This document shows positions 34,150 to 42,740 of a stretch of DNA of 64,000 nucleotides, piece after piece. Location of the stretch: the NCBI GenBank assembly GCA_034660035.1, contig JAYEIJ010000062.1:17467-81466 (forward strand). Reading direction: 5' to 3'. Every line of letters begins with the position of its first letter. Positions within the stretch are counted from its first letter, which is position 1. The position numbers were made by a program, and so were the translations under genes. This DNA comes from JAHEEL01 sp034660035 (GTDB lineage Bacteria; Actinomycetota; Acidimicrobiia; Spongiisociales; UBA5794). Under the pieces are notes generated by a model. That model did no database searches, was not told where the DNA came from, and saw only the letters and a program-made list of their open reading frames with translations.

Positions 34150-35886
34150 ATGACCGTCGTTGAAACCTTTGAGAGCCTCCGCACCCGCCCCATCGAGGAT
34201 TTCGACGACATAGGACTCGCTCTCGACGAACTGGAAGACCGGCCTCTGCCCCCGGTACCGGACGACGTCCCATTTCTCGCCACCGTCGCCCGAGGCGTTG
34301 CATTCGTGACCTTCGCGTACGACATCGACGGTGTCGCCATGGAGATCGCGAAGTACGGGATGGCACTTGTGGCGTTGCTCCGTGAGGGGGGGTACGAGCC
34401 CAGAGTGCACTGCGTTGGCGGCAATTTCGCGGAGAAGGCCGATGTGGTGCTCCCGGCGGATTGTCCGCGCATCCTGCTCCACACCGCTGACGGATGGGAC
34501 AAGTGGGAAGGCGGGAAGTGGTTCGCGCGGCTGTTCTTCAAGGACATGCCGGAGGGCAGCGCCGCATCGCGCAAGATGGCGACGAAGATGTGGTCCGAGG
34601 CGGTGCGCATGGCGGAGGAGCTGGCAACGCTCGTGGCGAACGACGAGATCGGTCTCCTGATCCCGGTCAACGTCAACTCGAACCCAGGCAACTTCGCACT
34701 GGCCCTCGCGATGGTGCTGGTGTCGGAGGTGACCGGATGCCCCGTGTTGAACAACAATCACGACTTCTACTGGGAGGGTGGTCGCCCGACCGAGGAGCGG
34801 CCCTCGGGCGAACCGGCCGGACCTCGCGACCACTTCTTCCGCAATCACGAGAACACGGCCTTCTTCGACGTCTTCCGGCGCATCCTGCCGTGGAACGGCC
34901 GGCGCTGGATGCAGGTCAACATCAATCCCGTTCAATCGGTACGACTCGTGGAGCAGGACGGATTCCCCGCCGATCGCGTCTTCCTCATCGGCACGGGCAT
35001 CGACGAGGGATTCTCCCAACCCTGCTCCCCCGGGACGAAACGCGAGTACCGACGGCGAATGGCACACATCCTCTCCGACGGAGAGCCGACGGTCGCCGCA
35101 ACGCCGATGGCGCAGTTCTTGCAGCACACGGCGGAGTGGATGAGCGATCAGCGCCCGATCGTGTGCGGGCTACGAGAGGGCACTACGCTCGACTTCGCCT
35201 CGCCGAAGACACTGGTTCTGCTGCAACCCACCCGCGTCGTGCCGCGCAAGCGTATTCCAAGGGACTGGGCCCTGCTCGACGCATTGTTCCACTACCCCTC
35301 GTTCCGGAACGCGTTCGAACAGGACGAGGACATGGCACTCATCTTGCTCGTCACCGGTCCGGTGCCGATCGAACACAGGATCGACCTCGAGGACGTGCTG
35401 ACCGCCTTCGGTGATGTCCTGAAATCCGTGCCCGAGTCGATCGGTGAGAGAGTCTTCCAGGCGTTCTCCGTGGGGAACCAGAACCATTCCTCCCTGTCCG
35501 AAGGCCTGGAGATCTTCGACATCTACCACACCGCCGACATGGTTCTGTTCCCGAGCGAAACCGAGGGGCGGGGTCTTCCCATACCGGAATCCGCGGCGGC
35601 CGGCATCCCGATCGTGTGCTCTCGATACGATCCCGTCCTCGTCTTCGACGATGTAGTAGGCGCGAACCGACCCGAATCCGAACGGTTGAAGTACCTCGAG
35701 TTCCCCGAAACCGGGTTCGACAACGAACTCCTCGAACAGATCACTGCCATGCTGCTCGATCCCACCTCCTTCGCCGACCGAACTCGCCACAATCGGGACG
35801 TCGTACAAGCGCGCTACTCGCTGGCGGATCTGCAGCGTTCCTTCTCTGAATACCTATCACGCCTGGAATCCGTTCACGGGCGGTGA
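34150..35886 (+). CDS. GT4-like glycosyltransferase, long form
   Basis: A 578-aa GT-B enzyme. The C-terminal nucleotide-sugar domain has VVPRKR, LLVTGPVP and FPSETEGRGLPIPESAAAGIPIVCSRYD with the E-x7-E pair. The N-terminal acceptor domain (1-250) starts after VAFVTFAYDIDGVA. It is longer than usual GT4 proteins because of insertions in both halves. No membrane segment. First of three genes ending in a phosphotransferase; acceptor unknown. Confidence 0.82.
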   Translation: MTVVETFESLRTRPIEDFDDIGLALDELEDRPLPPVPDDVPFLATVARGVAFVTFAYDIDGVAMEIAKYGMALVALLREGGYEPRVHCVGGNFAEKADVVLPADCPRILLHTADGWDKWEGGKWFARLFFKDMPEGSAASRKMATKMWSEAVRMAEELATLVANDEIGLLIPVNVNSNPGNFALALAMVLVSEVTGCPVLNNNHDFYWEGGRPTEERPSGEPAGPRDHFFRNHENTAFFDVFRRILPWNGRRWMQVNINPVQSVRLVEQDGFPADRVFLIGTGIDEGFSQPCSPGTKREYRRRMAHILSDGEPTVAATPMAQFLQHTAEWMSDQRPIVCGLREGTTLDFASPKTLVLLQPTRVVPRKRIPRDWALLDALFHYPSFRNAFEQDEDMALILLVTGPVPIEHRIDLEDVLTAFGDVLKSVPESIGERVFQAFSVGNQNHSSLSEGLEIFDIYHTADMVLFPSETEGRGLPIPESAAAGIPIVCSRYDPVLVFDDVVGANRPESERLKYLEFPETGFDNELLEQITAMLLDPTSFADRTRHNRDVVQARYSLADLQRSFSEYLSRLESVHGR

Positions 35887-35903
35887 ACCGGAGGGACACG
35901 GCC

Positions 35904-37028
35904 ATGCACATATGCTTCATCGAGGACACGTACCTGCACGGTGGAACCCAGATCTGGGTCGCTGAGGCCATGCGCGACTTCTTGGCCAAGGGCCACGACG
36001 TGACGCTCTTGACCGCCGCCGACGGCTTCAACGCCCGGGACGGCCTCTTGACCGATGCACGGGTCGTGACGTACGACTTCAGCGACGTGGTCACTGAAGA
36101 TGACCAGCACCGCGACATCTGGAAGGATGCGCTGGCCGGCACCGACGTGGCGGTGTGCACCGTCCACCCTCCGCGAGACGGCTTCCATTGTTCGGTTTTC
36201 GCCGCCCGCTGCATCGAAGAGGCGGGACTGGACACGGTTCTGGAGCCGAAGACCGGCACGATCGTCCCCGAGTACGAACGCGAGTTCTACCTGCCACCGC
36301 GGGACATCCGGAGCCATGTGATCTCCATCACGGACTTCACGCGTCGGTATCTGATCGAGAACCTCGGAATCCCCGAGCACGGGGTTTCCCTGGTCTACCA
36401 GGGGACGGAGGTCTCGCGCTTCACGCCCGACGAGGACCGTCGGCGGGAAGCCCGGACGCGATACCCGCTGCCCTCCGACGCAGCGCCGATCCTCGGAAGC
36501 GTGGGTTCGTTCGAACACCGCAAGGGCCAGGTCGTGTTGCTCGAGGCCGTCGTCGAGATGCGACGGACGCTTCCCAATGTGCACCTGATGCTGGTGGGAG
36601 ACGGGCCCGACGAGGACTTGCTGAAGGCCAAGGTCGAGGAGTTGGGACTCGAAGCGAACGTCACGTTCTTCCCGTTCACGAAGGAACCAGTCCACGTCTT
36701 CGAGGTCATCGACATCCTCGTTCTCTCCAGCCTCTACAAGGAGGGGTTGCCCAACGTGATCCTCGAGGCGATGTCGATGGGCCTTCCCGTCGTCGCGTCG
36801 CGCATGGCGGGTGTTCCCGAGGTGGTGATTGACGGCCGCACCGGTTGGATGACCGACCCCGGCGACGCCCACGGCCTGGCCCGCGCCGTAGAACGGCTCT
36901 GGGAAGACCCGGTGGCCTGCCGGGAGATGGGGTATGAGGGTCGCCGGCTCATGGAAGAGAAGTTCGACAAGGTGCACCAGTTCGATGCCTTCCTCGAACA
37001 CTTCGCGACTCAGATCGGTCAGTCGTGA
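35904..37028 (+). CDS. GT4 family glycosyltransferase
   Basis: A 374-aa GT-B enzyme. N-terminal MHICFIEDTYLHGGTQIWVA and the C-terminal SLYKEGLPNVILEAMSMGLP with E-x7-E and GVPEVV are typical. VGSFEHRKGQVVLLEAV marks the start of the nucleotide-sugar domain. The ATG at 35904 follows GGAGGG; an earlier GTG overlaps the upstream stop but has no ribosome site. In an operon with the preceding GT. Confidence 0.9.
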   Translation: MHICFIEDTYLHGGTQIWVAEAMRDFLAKGHDVTLLTAADGFNARDGLLTDARVVTYDFSDVVTEDDQHRDIWKDALAGTDVAVCTVHPPRDGFHCSVFAARCIEEAGLDTVLEPKTGTIVPEYEREFYLPPRDIRSHVISITDFTRRYLIENLGIPEHGVSLVYQGTEVSRFTPDEDRRREARTRYPLPSDAAPILGSVGSFEHRKGQVVLLEAVVEMRRTLPNVHLMLVGDGPDEDLLKAKVEELGLEANVTFFPFTKEPVHVFEVIDILVLSSLYKEGLPNVILEAMSMGLPVVASRMAGVPEVVIDGRTGWMTDPGDAHGLARAVERLWEDPVACREMGYEGRRLMEEKFDKVHQFDAFLEHFATQIGQS

Positions 37029-37080
37029 GGATCAAAGGCTCCGCGGTCTTGCCCCCATCTCAGCGACTGGTTCTCGCTCG

Positions 37081-37974
37081 TTGACCACGCCGACCGATAC
37101 CGGGACCGACGACGACGCGATCCTCCGAGATGTTGCTGCTCGCGTGCCGGAGCTTGCTCAAGCCACACACCTGAGCGTCACGCACCTGGTCGGTGGCCTC
37201 ACCAACAGGAACTACCTCGTCGGCACCGACGACGTCCAGTTCGTGATTCGGATTGCCGGCGAGAACGGACCGCTCCTCGGTGTCGATCGTGCGCGGGAGA
37301 AGGACGTGATCGATATCGTCGAAGCGGCGGGCATCACACCGCAGCTTGCAGCTTTCGTCCTACCCGATGGCCACGCTGCGACCCGCTTCCTCGCAGGAGC
37401 CCATGCGCTCAGCATCGACGAGTTCACCTCCCCGGCAATGGTCCCGCGCCTCGCTGCGAAGCTGCGCGAGGTGCACAACCTCGGACCTGTGCAAGGCGTG
37501 TTCGATCCACACGCCGACATCACCCGCTGGATGGACCTGCTGAGGTCGAAGGGCACACCCTTGCCGTCCCGTCTCGACCCGCTCCTCGAACTCGTTGCCG
37601 CATCGCATGCCGTTCGACCCCGACCAGCGGAACACGAGATGGTGCTCTGCCACAACGATCCCTATCACCTGAACTTCCTCGACGATGGGACCCTCTGGCT
37701 CATCGACTGGGAGTACGCGGGGATGAACGATCCGATGTACGACCTCGCGGGCATCGCATACACGCTCGACGACAAGGGCCGTGATCTGCTGCTCGAGGCC
37801 TACTTCGGCTCGGTTGCACCACAGACTCGCCGTGATCTCGAAGCACTCATGCCGGTGTATCTGTGCTGGAACGTGGTCTGGTCCCTCATCCAGATCGATG
37901 GCGGCCTCAGAGGTTTCGACTACTTCAGCTACTCCGAAGAGCTCCTCGACTGGATGCCGGCGCTTCGGACCTGA
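37081..37974 (+). CDS. Choline/ethanolamine kinase-like phosphotransferase
   Basis: A 297-aa kinase-fold protein from the TTG at 37081. Catalytic loop VLCHNDPYHLNFL and metal loop LWLIDWEYAGMNDPMYDLA are the choline-kinase/APH pattern; LVGGLTNRNYLV is the N-terminal nucleotide loop. Expected to phosphorylate a small alcohol such as choline or a sugar. The start is uncertain: no ATG is in frame near it, and GTG at 37144 is the alternative. Follows two GT4 genes. Confidence 0.82.
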   Translation: MTTPTDTGTDDDAILRDVAARVPELAQATHLSVTHLVGGLTNRNYLVGTDDVQFVIRIAGENGPLLGVDRAREKDVIDIVEAAGITPQLAAFVLPDGHAATRFLAGAHALSIDEFTSPAMVPRLAAKLREVHNLGPVQGVFDPHADITRWMDLLRSKGTPLPSRLDPLLELVAASHAVRPRPAEHEMVLCHNDPYHLNFLDDGTLWLIDWEYAGMNDPMYDLAGIAYTLDDKGRDLLLEAYFGSVAPQTRRDLEALMPVYLCWNVVWSLIQIDGGLRGFDYFSYSEELLDWMPALRT

Positions 37975-38140
37975 ACCTGTAGTCGAAGCAGTCGGCCGCC
38001 CCGGTTGTGGCATTCCGATCTCGGTACCTCGCTCTTCCGTCCAACCGGAAGACGCCAAGCTCAGTCAGCTTGTCTGATTAGGGTGACCTTTCAAGACGTT
38101 CCCCACCATGGACCGGCGTCCATTACCGAAGGAGATACCT

Positions 38141-38527
38141 ATGGCGCAACAACCCGGAGGTTGGTACACCGACCCGACCAGGCAATACATGTACCGCTAC
38201 TGGAACGGGACCCAGTGGACCAACCAGGTGAGCAGCAGCGGGATCACCAGCACCGACCCGAACGCCATGGACCCGTCGGCTGCCATCACGCCCCCGGCTC
38301 CGGGTTCCGAGGTAGCGACTCCACCCCAGGCTGCACCGGCGCCGACGGTTCAGGTCTCGCAGAAGAGTGGAACGGGAATCGGCGTCATCATCGGTGTCCT
38401 CGTGGCCGTTGTGGCGGTCATCGTGTTGATCCTCGTGCTGATGAACAGCTCGGGGGGCGACTCACCGACGTCGACCACCGGCGCTCCGGCAACGACAGTA
38501 GCCCCGGCAACGACCGTCGCTCCGTAG
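38141..38527 (+). CDS. DUF2510 domain membrane protein
   Basis: A 128-aa protein. The N-terminal DUF2510 motif is PGGWYTDPTRQYMYRYWNGT then QWT; a Pro/Ala linker follows. One membrane helix (GIGVIIGVLVAVVAVIVLIL, about 83-105) precedes an extracytoplasmic Thr/Ala/Pro tail with two ATTVAP repeats. DUF2510 is frequent in actinobacteria as a cytoplasmic N-terminal module of membrane proteins. GGAGA lies 5 bases before the ATG. Followed by a strong terminator. Confidence 0.85.
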   Translation: MAQQPGGWYTDPTRQYMYRYWNGTQWTNQVSSSGITSTDPNAMDPSAAITPPAPGSEVATPPQAAPAPTVQVSQKSGTGIGVIIGVLVAVVAVIVLILVLMNSSGGDSPTSTTGAPATTVAPATTVAP

Positions 38528-38575
38528 CGAGCAACCCATCTGGGAAGGGGTTGAAGCACTCCCCCCGCTTCATGA

Positions 38576-38610
38576 CAGAACCCTGTAACCGTTCCGGTTA
38601 CAGGGTTCTG
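38576..38610 (+). terminator. 15-bp stem terminator after the DUF2510 gene
   Basis: CAGAACCCTGTAACC (38576-38590) pairs perfectly with 38596-38610 around a 5-base GTTCC loop. No T-tract follows. Confidence 0.85.
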
Positions 38611-38835
38611 CCGCATCGTTTCGCGCCTCTTCTCAGCACTGCTCGGTGTCATGTGGACGCGGTGTGGTCGCGAACCCAAACCTGCCGAACCCAGTGGATA
38701 GACAGACCGTCCATGATCGACACAGCGAACGGCTCGCAGAGCGGTGCATAACGACCGCGCCTCCATCACCACCCTGATCATCACGAATCCAACACACCCA
38801 ACCGGGTATGAGCGGCCGGGAGAACGATCTAACCC

Positions 38836-38864
38836 TTGACCGGGAGTAAGCGCTGGACTGAGAT
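38836..38864 (+). promoter_or_regulatory. Sigma-70-like promoter for the alpha/beta hydrolase
   Basis: TTGACC, 17-base spacer, TGAGAT. The flanks CCC before and T after match the promoter at 42247-42275. Confidence 0.5.
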
Positions 38865-38907
38865 TGGGGTGTAGATATTCGTCGGGATTACCGGAAGGGA
38901 GGCTGGA

Positions 38908-39774
38908 GTGTTCGAGTTCAGCAAGCCGGACCTGACCCCTGAGACCAGACAGGACTTGCCGGGGAGCTTCGTCGGATTGTCGGCAGGCGTCACGCACTAC
39001 GAGTTGAGCGGGGACGCAGACGGCCGGCGTGTCGTTCTGATCCATGGCAATGCCGCACCCTACGTGCAATGGGACAACACGATTGGGGATCTGCGCGATG
39101 CCGGGTGCCGGGTGCTCAGGTATGACGTGATCGGGCACGGCTTCACGGATAGGCCGCGATTGCGCACCTACGACGCACAGCTGTACAACACGCAACTCGC
39201 CGAGTTGATTGACCGTCTCGACATTCCCTATCCGGTCTCTGTAGTGGGAACGTCCCAGGGTGGGAGCATCGGCGCCTGCTTTGCAGCGGCGTATCCGGGG
39301 AGGGTCGAGAGGCTCGCCCTGCTCGCGCCGTTCTTCGACACCCACGGAGGAGGCATAGGCGCTGTGCTTCTCAAGACCCCCATCGTCGGGGAACTCCTTC
39401 TAGGACTGGCGCCCGACAGCAAGATCATCGATCGAACGAACTATTTCGTTCAGTCCGCCGACAAGAGAACGGCTCTTGAACACGAGATCGCAAAACAACT
39501 CCGTTTTCGGGGGAAACGGAGAGCAATGCTGGCCAACGCGAGAGGGGACGCACTGGTCGACGCAACATCCTGGTACGAAGGCGTCAAGGCTCAGGGCATT
39601 CCCACGCTGCTCACATGGGGAACCCAAGACAAGCTGCTACCCGAAGACTCCATGAGCAGATTGCGCGATCTGCTCCCCGACATCGAATACCACGAACTCG
39701 AAGGGGCTGCACATCTAGCGCACTATGAGTTCCCGGACCGCATCAACCCGATCCTGACTCGATTCTTGAGATAG
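38908..39774 (+). CDS. Alpha/beta hydrolase
   Basis: A 288-aa serine hydrolase. Nucleophile in GTSQGGSIG, Asp in TWGTQDKLLP, His in GAAHLAHYEFP, with the oxyanion HGNAAPYVQWD. It is close in style to haloalkane-dehalogenase/meta-cleavage-hydrolase-like enzymes but has Ser as nucleophile; substrate unknown. GTG start with GGGAGG 5 bases upstream. Own sigma-70-like promoter. First gene of the probable island. Confidence 0.88.
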   Translation: MFEFSKPDLTPETRQDLPGSFVGLSAGVTHYELSGDADGRRVVLIHGNAAPYVQWDNTIGDLRDAGCRVLRYDVIGHGFTDRPRLRTYDAQLYNTQLAELIDRLDIPYPVSVVGTSQGGSIGACFAAAYPGRVERLALLAPFFDTHGGGIGAVLLKTPIVGELLLGLAPDSKIIDRTNYFVQSADKRTALEHEIAKQLRFRGKRRAMLANARGDALVDATSWYEGVKAQGIPTLLTWGTQDKLLPEDSMSRLRDLLPDIEYHELEGAAHLAHYEFPDRINPILTRFLR

Positions 39775-39804
39775 ACCGCCCGTATGAGGCACGTTTGCGC
39801 TGCC

Positions 39805-40014
39805 TCAGCTGCTGGCTCCCGCAACGAGGGTAGCGACGATGTGGGTGGCGTGTCGGTCGAGGGAGCGGCGTGCACGGTCGTAGCGCGTCGTCGTTCTCGG
39901 GTCTGCATGCGATGCCGCCTCATGCACATCTCGCAGTGGGACTCCTGCATCGAGGGCCGCGGTGATGAACCAATGGCGCAGCGAATGCGGATTGATGCGC
40001 TTGTCGACCTGCAC
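39805..40014 (-). pseudogene. Truncated tyrosine recombinase (integrase) C-terminus
   Basis: Only the last 69 codons of a phage-type integrase remain: PHSLRHWFITAALDAGVPL carries His10 and Arg13, then SHADPRTTTRYDRAR carries His36 and the nucleophile Tyr45. The first catalytic Arg and the Lys are missing. An in-frame TGA stands 4 codons upstream of the GTG, and no N-terminal part is found on either strand nearby. It is a remnant of a mobile element. Confidence 0.85.
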
Positions 40015-40149
40015 GCCGCCAACTCAACCACCCAATCAGACAGCGCGGATGCGCCGGCATGGGCGGATCTCGGTCCTGAATTCCCTGTGCGTGCTGGCTG
40101 TCCGGTGGGTAGCCTTGGCATGGGATGGCAAGGAGAATCGGGGTGCGCG

Positions 40150-40659
40150 ATGCGCAGACTCGCCAAGATACTCGCCGTGGTGCTCGGTGTAGTCATAGTG
40201 GAACAGCTGGTCGAGACCGTACTGATGATGTGGGCGTTTCACTCCCGCAGCCCGCTGGCGATGGGGTTGCTCAAGCGCTACCACAAGTACGTGACCAATC
40301 CGGTGATGGTCCGGTTCATCTCGGGCCGGTCAGCGCACGCCGCGTTGCTCCATCACGTCGGTAGGCGGTCGGGGAAAGCTTACGAGACGCCCCTGACGGC
40401 TCACCGGACGGAAGACACCATCATCGTGGGGCTGCCCTACGGCACGGGAGTCGACTGGTTGCGCAACCTGCAAGCTGCCGGTCAGGGTGTTGTGGAACTC
40501 GATGGCCAGAGTGTCACTGTCGATGAACTGGAGGTGGTTCCAGTCGACCGCGTCATGGCGCTCCTTCCCCCTTTCATGGTTCGAATCTTCCATCTGCACG
40601 ACACCGAACACGCCCTCCGCCTACACGTCGCGGGACCCGGCGAGCGACTGTCCGCCTGA
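40150..40659 (+). CDS. Deazaflavin (F420)-dependent nitroreductase family protein
   Basis: A 169-aa DDN/TIGR00026-type protein. An N-terminal membrane helix (about 4-28) precedes RYHKYVTNPVMVRFISGR, HVGRRSGKAYETPLT and DWLRNLQAAGQ, the split-barrel signature that binds F420 in mycobacterial homologues. Activity inferred from family. ATG at 40150 is chosen because the helix starts there; an in-frame ATG at 40120 is possible. AAGGAG lies 14 bases upstream, so the ribosome site is imperfect. Confidence 0.82.
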   Translation: MRRLAKILAVVLGVVIVEQLVETVLMMWAFHSRSPLAMGLLKRYHKYVTNPVMVRFISGRSAHAALLHHVGRRSGKAYETPLTAHRTEDTIIVGLPYGTGVDWLRNLQAAGQGVVELDGQSVTVDELEVVPVDRVMALLPPFMVRIFHLHDTEHALRLHVAGPGERLSA

Positions 40660-40716
40660 AGCCCGCTGTCTGCCTCGCTAGCGGCTTTCGCCGCGCTGCG
40701 GCAACGCGTCGACCGG

Positions 40717-41412
40717 CTAGGTCAGGGATTCTGCGAATCTTCGGAAGGCTCCTGAGGCCTGGGTGTGGATCGGTTTGGAATGGCAGAAGGCTGCGATCTC
40801 GAACTCGAATTCGGCGAGGTGGCGCAGACTGCCGTCGATTTCTGGTGTGGACCGGTTGTACCCGCGTTTCACCCTGCCATCTTTGGTAGCCCAGGCGGCG
40901 TCCCCCACAAGCAGGAGCCCGCCGTCTCGATCCAGAAGGTAGGAGGTATGTCCGGGAGTGTGTCCGGGCGTGTCGATGGCACGAAGATCTCCTGGAAGCA
41001 GTTCCTTGGCGTCTTCGGTGACGAAGTGGTCCACCTCTACGGGAGGTGCGTCCGGGAAGAAGACCGCCAACCAGAACAACGGCCGGAAATACCAGTGGGT
41101 AGGCGGTGTGGGTGGTTTCACGACTCCCTGAATCGCAGGCGTGTCTCCTTCGGATGCATAGACGCTGGCCTTGGATGCCGCCTTGATTGCTGCAGCGCTC
41201 CCCGCGTGGTCGCCGTGGGAATGGGTGAGCAGGATCGCTCTGACATCGTCGAGAGTACGGCCGACCTCTTTCAGGTTCTGGGAGATTGCACCTTCTCTGC
41301 CACGGACCAGAGTGTCCACCAACGTCACGCCCTCATCACCATCGATGATGTACGAGTTCACTATCCCGGTGCCGAGCTGATACACGCCGTCGACAAGGAG
41401 TTCCATCCTCAT
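40717..41412 (-). CDS. MBL fold metallo-hydrolase
   Basis: A 231-aa metallo-beta-lactamase-fold hydrolase. First zinc motif THSHGDHAGS near residue 63; later ligands in DTPGHTPGHTSY and GDAAW. The final histidine region reads FCHSKPI instead of the usual GHG. Substrate unknown. ATG at 41412 has AGGAG 5 bases upstream. Starts 16 bases after the ATC-hydrolase-like gene, forming an operon. Confidence 0.88.
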   Translation of the reverse strand: MRMELLVDGVYQLGTGIVNSYIIDGDEGVTLVDTLVRGREGAISQNLKEVGRTLDDVRAILLTHSHGDHAGSAAAIKAASKASVYASEGDTPAIQGVVKPPTPPTHWYFRPLFWLAVFFPDAPPVEVDHFVTEDAKELLPGDLRAIDTPGHTPGHTSYLLDRDGGLLLVGDAAWATKDGRVKRGYNRSTPEIDGSLRHLAEFEFEIAAFCHSKPIHTQASGAFRRFAESLT

Positions 41413-41428
41413 TGCAGCTCCTCTTCGT

Positions 41429-42202
41429 TCACCTACCGGTTGCTTCGCTCGATGCTCCGGGTTGTGGTTGACCGCAGGTTCGCTCGACGAACTCGGGAGG
41501 CCAGGGAGCGGATGTCACCCCCTGCTTGGAGTACCGGAAGTCGCATCGGTCGCAGCCCCAGGCCAGGGTCTTGGTCCGTCGAAGTCCGGTTCCTATCCCC
41601 TCGTACTTCACATAGTCGAGGTCGCAGAGATACGGGCCGAGCTCGTCGGCCTCTTGGGCGTGGAAGAACTTGACGATGCCGCACTCGGTCGTGTCCATCC
41701 CGAAGTCGAAGGTTTCCCCGTCGCCGTCGATGCGCTCGAACACCCAGTCTCCCGGATAGCGGCGGGCCTGCGACTTGCGAGCAGCCCTCTCCAATCGCCA
41801 CCTCCTCAGCCTGGTGAAGTAGTATCTGCCGGCCCCGTGACGAACCACTCGGGGAAACCGCTCCGTCTCCGCTTGTGCCGTCCGGTGAAGCAACTCTCCG
41901 GTGTCCTCGAGACTCCCGCCGTGCCGGATGACCACCCGGTACAACGCCAGCGCCCGCGCCGCGAACGAGAGATGGCCGGATTTGCTGTTCCGCCATCCCC
42001 CGATGTACGGAACCTCGGGGATCAGACGCCGATACTCGTCCAGCATCTCCCCCCGCATCACCACCACCGTCTCCTCACCGAAACGGTCAACCAGGGCATC
42101 ACCCCACCGCTCCGAGTACCGGTCGAATCTGCCTACCAGCTTCTCCATCTGCCGACTCGAAGTCGGTGCCTTCGTCTCAGGCCGGTTCTTCTCGACCCTC
42201 AT
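41429..42202 (-). CDS. L-2-amino-thiazoline-4-carboxylic acid hydrolase family protein
   Basis: A 257-aa protein with the ATC-hydrolase family pattern: a mid-protein MDTTECGIVKFFHAQEADEL stretch, then YLCDLDYV and a cysteine-rich AWGCDRCDFRYSK near the end. The named activity opens the thiazoline ring on the way to L-cysteine; many family members probably act on other substrates. AGGAGG lies 5 bases before the ATG. Own sigma-70-like promoter. Confidence 0.75.
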   Translation of the reverse strand: MRVEKNRPETKAPTSSRQMEKLVGRFDRYSERWGDALVDRFGEETVVVMRGEMLDEYRRLIPEVPYIGGWRNSKSGHLSFAARALALYRVVIRHGGSLEDTGELLHRTAQAETERFPRVVRHGAGRYYFTRLRRWRLERAARKSQARRYPGDWVFERIDGDGETFDFGMDTTECGIVKFFHAQEADELGPYLCDLDYVKYEGIGTGLRRTKTLAWGCDRCDFRYSKQGVTSAPWPPEFVERTCGQPQPGASSEATGR

Positions 42203-42246
42203 GGTGACCTCCTAGGATCGCCCCGCACAGACCACTCCACTCTTCA

Positions 42247-42275
42247 ACCTCAGTCTCACTTTCCATCCCTGTCAA
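42247..42275 (-). promoter_or_regulatory. Sigma-70-like promoter for the ATC hydrolase / MBL operon
   Basis: On the minus strand TTGACA, 17-base spacer, TGAGGT. Shares CCCTTGAC and ACTGAG flanks with the promoter at 38836-38864. Confidence 0.55.
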
Positions 42276-42575
42276 GGGTCACAATGGTTCTCCCGACCCT
42301 GGATCGTCGTTCCTGTGGGAATCGAGCACGCTGATGGCCGCCCGGAGCCCTCACCGCCCCACCGCTGTACCGAAGTGGATACGTCTATACCCGGTGATAT
42401 GCGCAGGGAAGTGGCCCGATGGTCTGCGACGACTCCGGGAGCTGCGGTGACGCCGATTGTCGAAGCCGGCGGGAATCTCGACCTCAGCACGAGCTCCGCG
42501 TAGCGGCATGCCTGGAGAGCCATTCGACCTTGTTGGCTCCCCTGGGCCTTCTTGGGCGTTCCGATCCGGATACTG

Positions 42576-42610
42576 AGAAACCCCGTAACCGCTATGGCTA
42601 CGGGGTTTCT
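42576..42610 (-). terminator. Terminator after tRNA-Pro
   Basis: AGAAACCCCGTA pairs perfectly with its complement at 42599-42610; one inner mismatch extends the stem. It begins 5 bases beyond the tRNA 3' end on the minus strand. Confidence 0.8.
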
Positions 42611-42615
42611 ACTCG

Positions 42616-42689
42616 TCGGGCTGGCCGGATTTGAACCGGCGACCTCTTGACCCCCAGTCAAGCGCGCTGCCATGCTGCGCCACAGCCCG
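42616..42689 (-). tRNA. tRNA-Pro (anticodon GGG)
   Basis: A 74-nt cloverleaf. Acceptor CGGGCTG pairs with CAGCCCG, the discriminator is A, the anticodon stem CTTGA/TCAAG encloses the loop CTGGGGG giving anticodon GGG, and the T arm is GGTTCAAATCC. CCA is not encoded. Its 3' end faces the integrase remnant region, a usual integration site. Confidence 0.95.
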
Positions 42690-42740
42690 GACTACGGCAT
42701 CCTACCGTCGGCTTCGAAGAAGCCTCCGGAGGAGTCTCGC

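Larger units (their letters stand above)
38528..38907. other. Gene-free spacer before the alpha/beta hydrolase
   Basis: 380 bases containing the terminator at 38576-38610 and a sigma-70-like promoter at 38836-38864. No coding frame in between can be supported. It marks the left edge of the probable island. Confidence 0.6.
42203..42615. other. Gene-free spacer between the ATC hydrolase gene and tRNA-Pro
   Basis: 413 bases. It contains the promoter at 42247-42275 and the tRNA-Pro terminator at 42576-42610. I see no supported gene in 42280-42570. Confidence 0.6.

Noticed and set aside
38576..42610. Hairpins 4000 bp apart as att sites of the island
   Set aside because: They are similar but not identical, both are well placed as terminators, and no exact direct repeat of the tRNA end was seen; kept only as a hint in the island finding.
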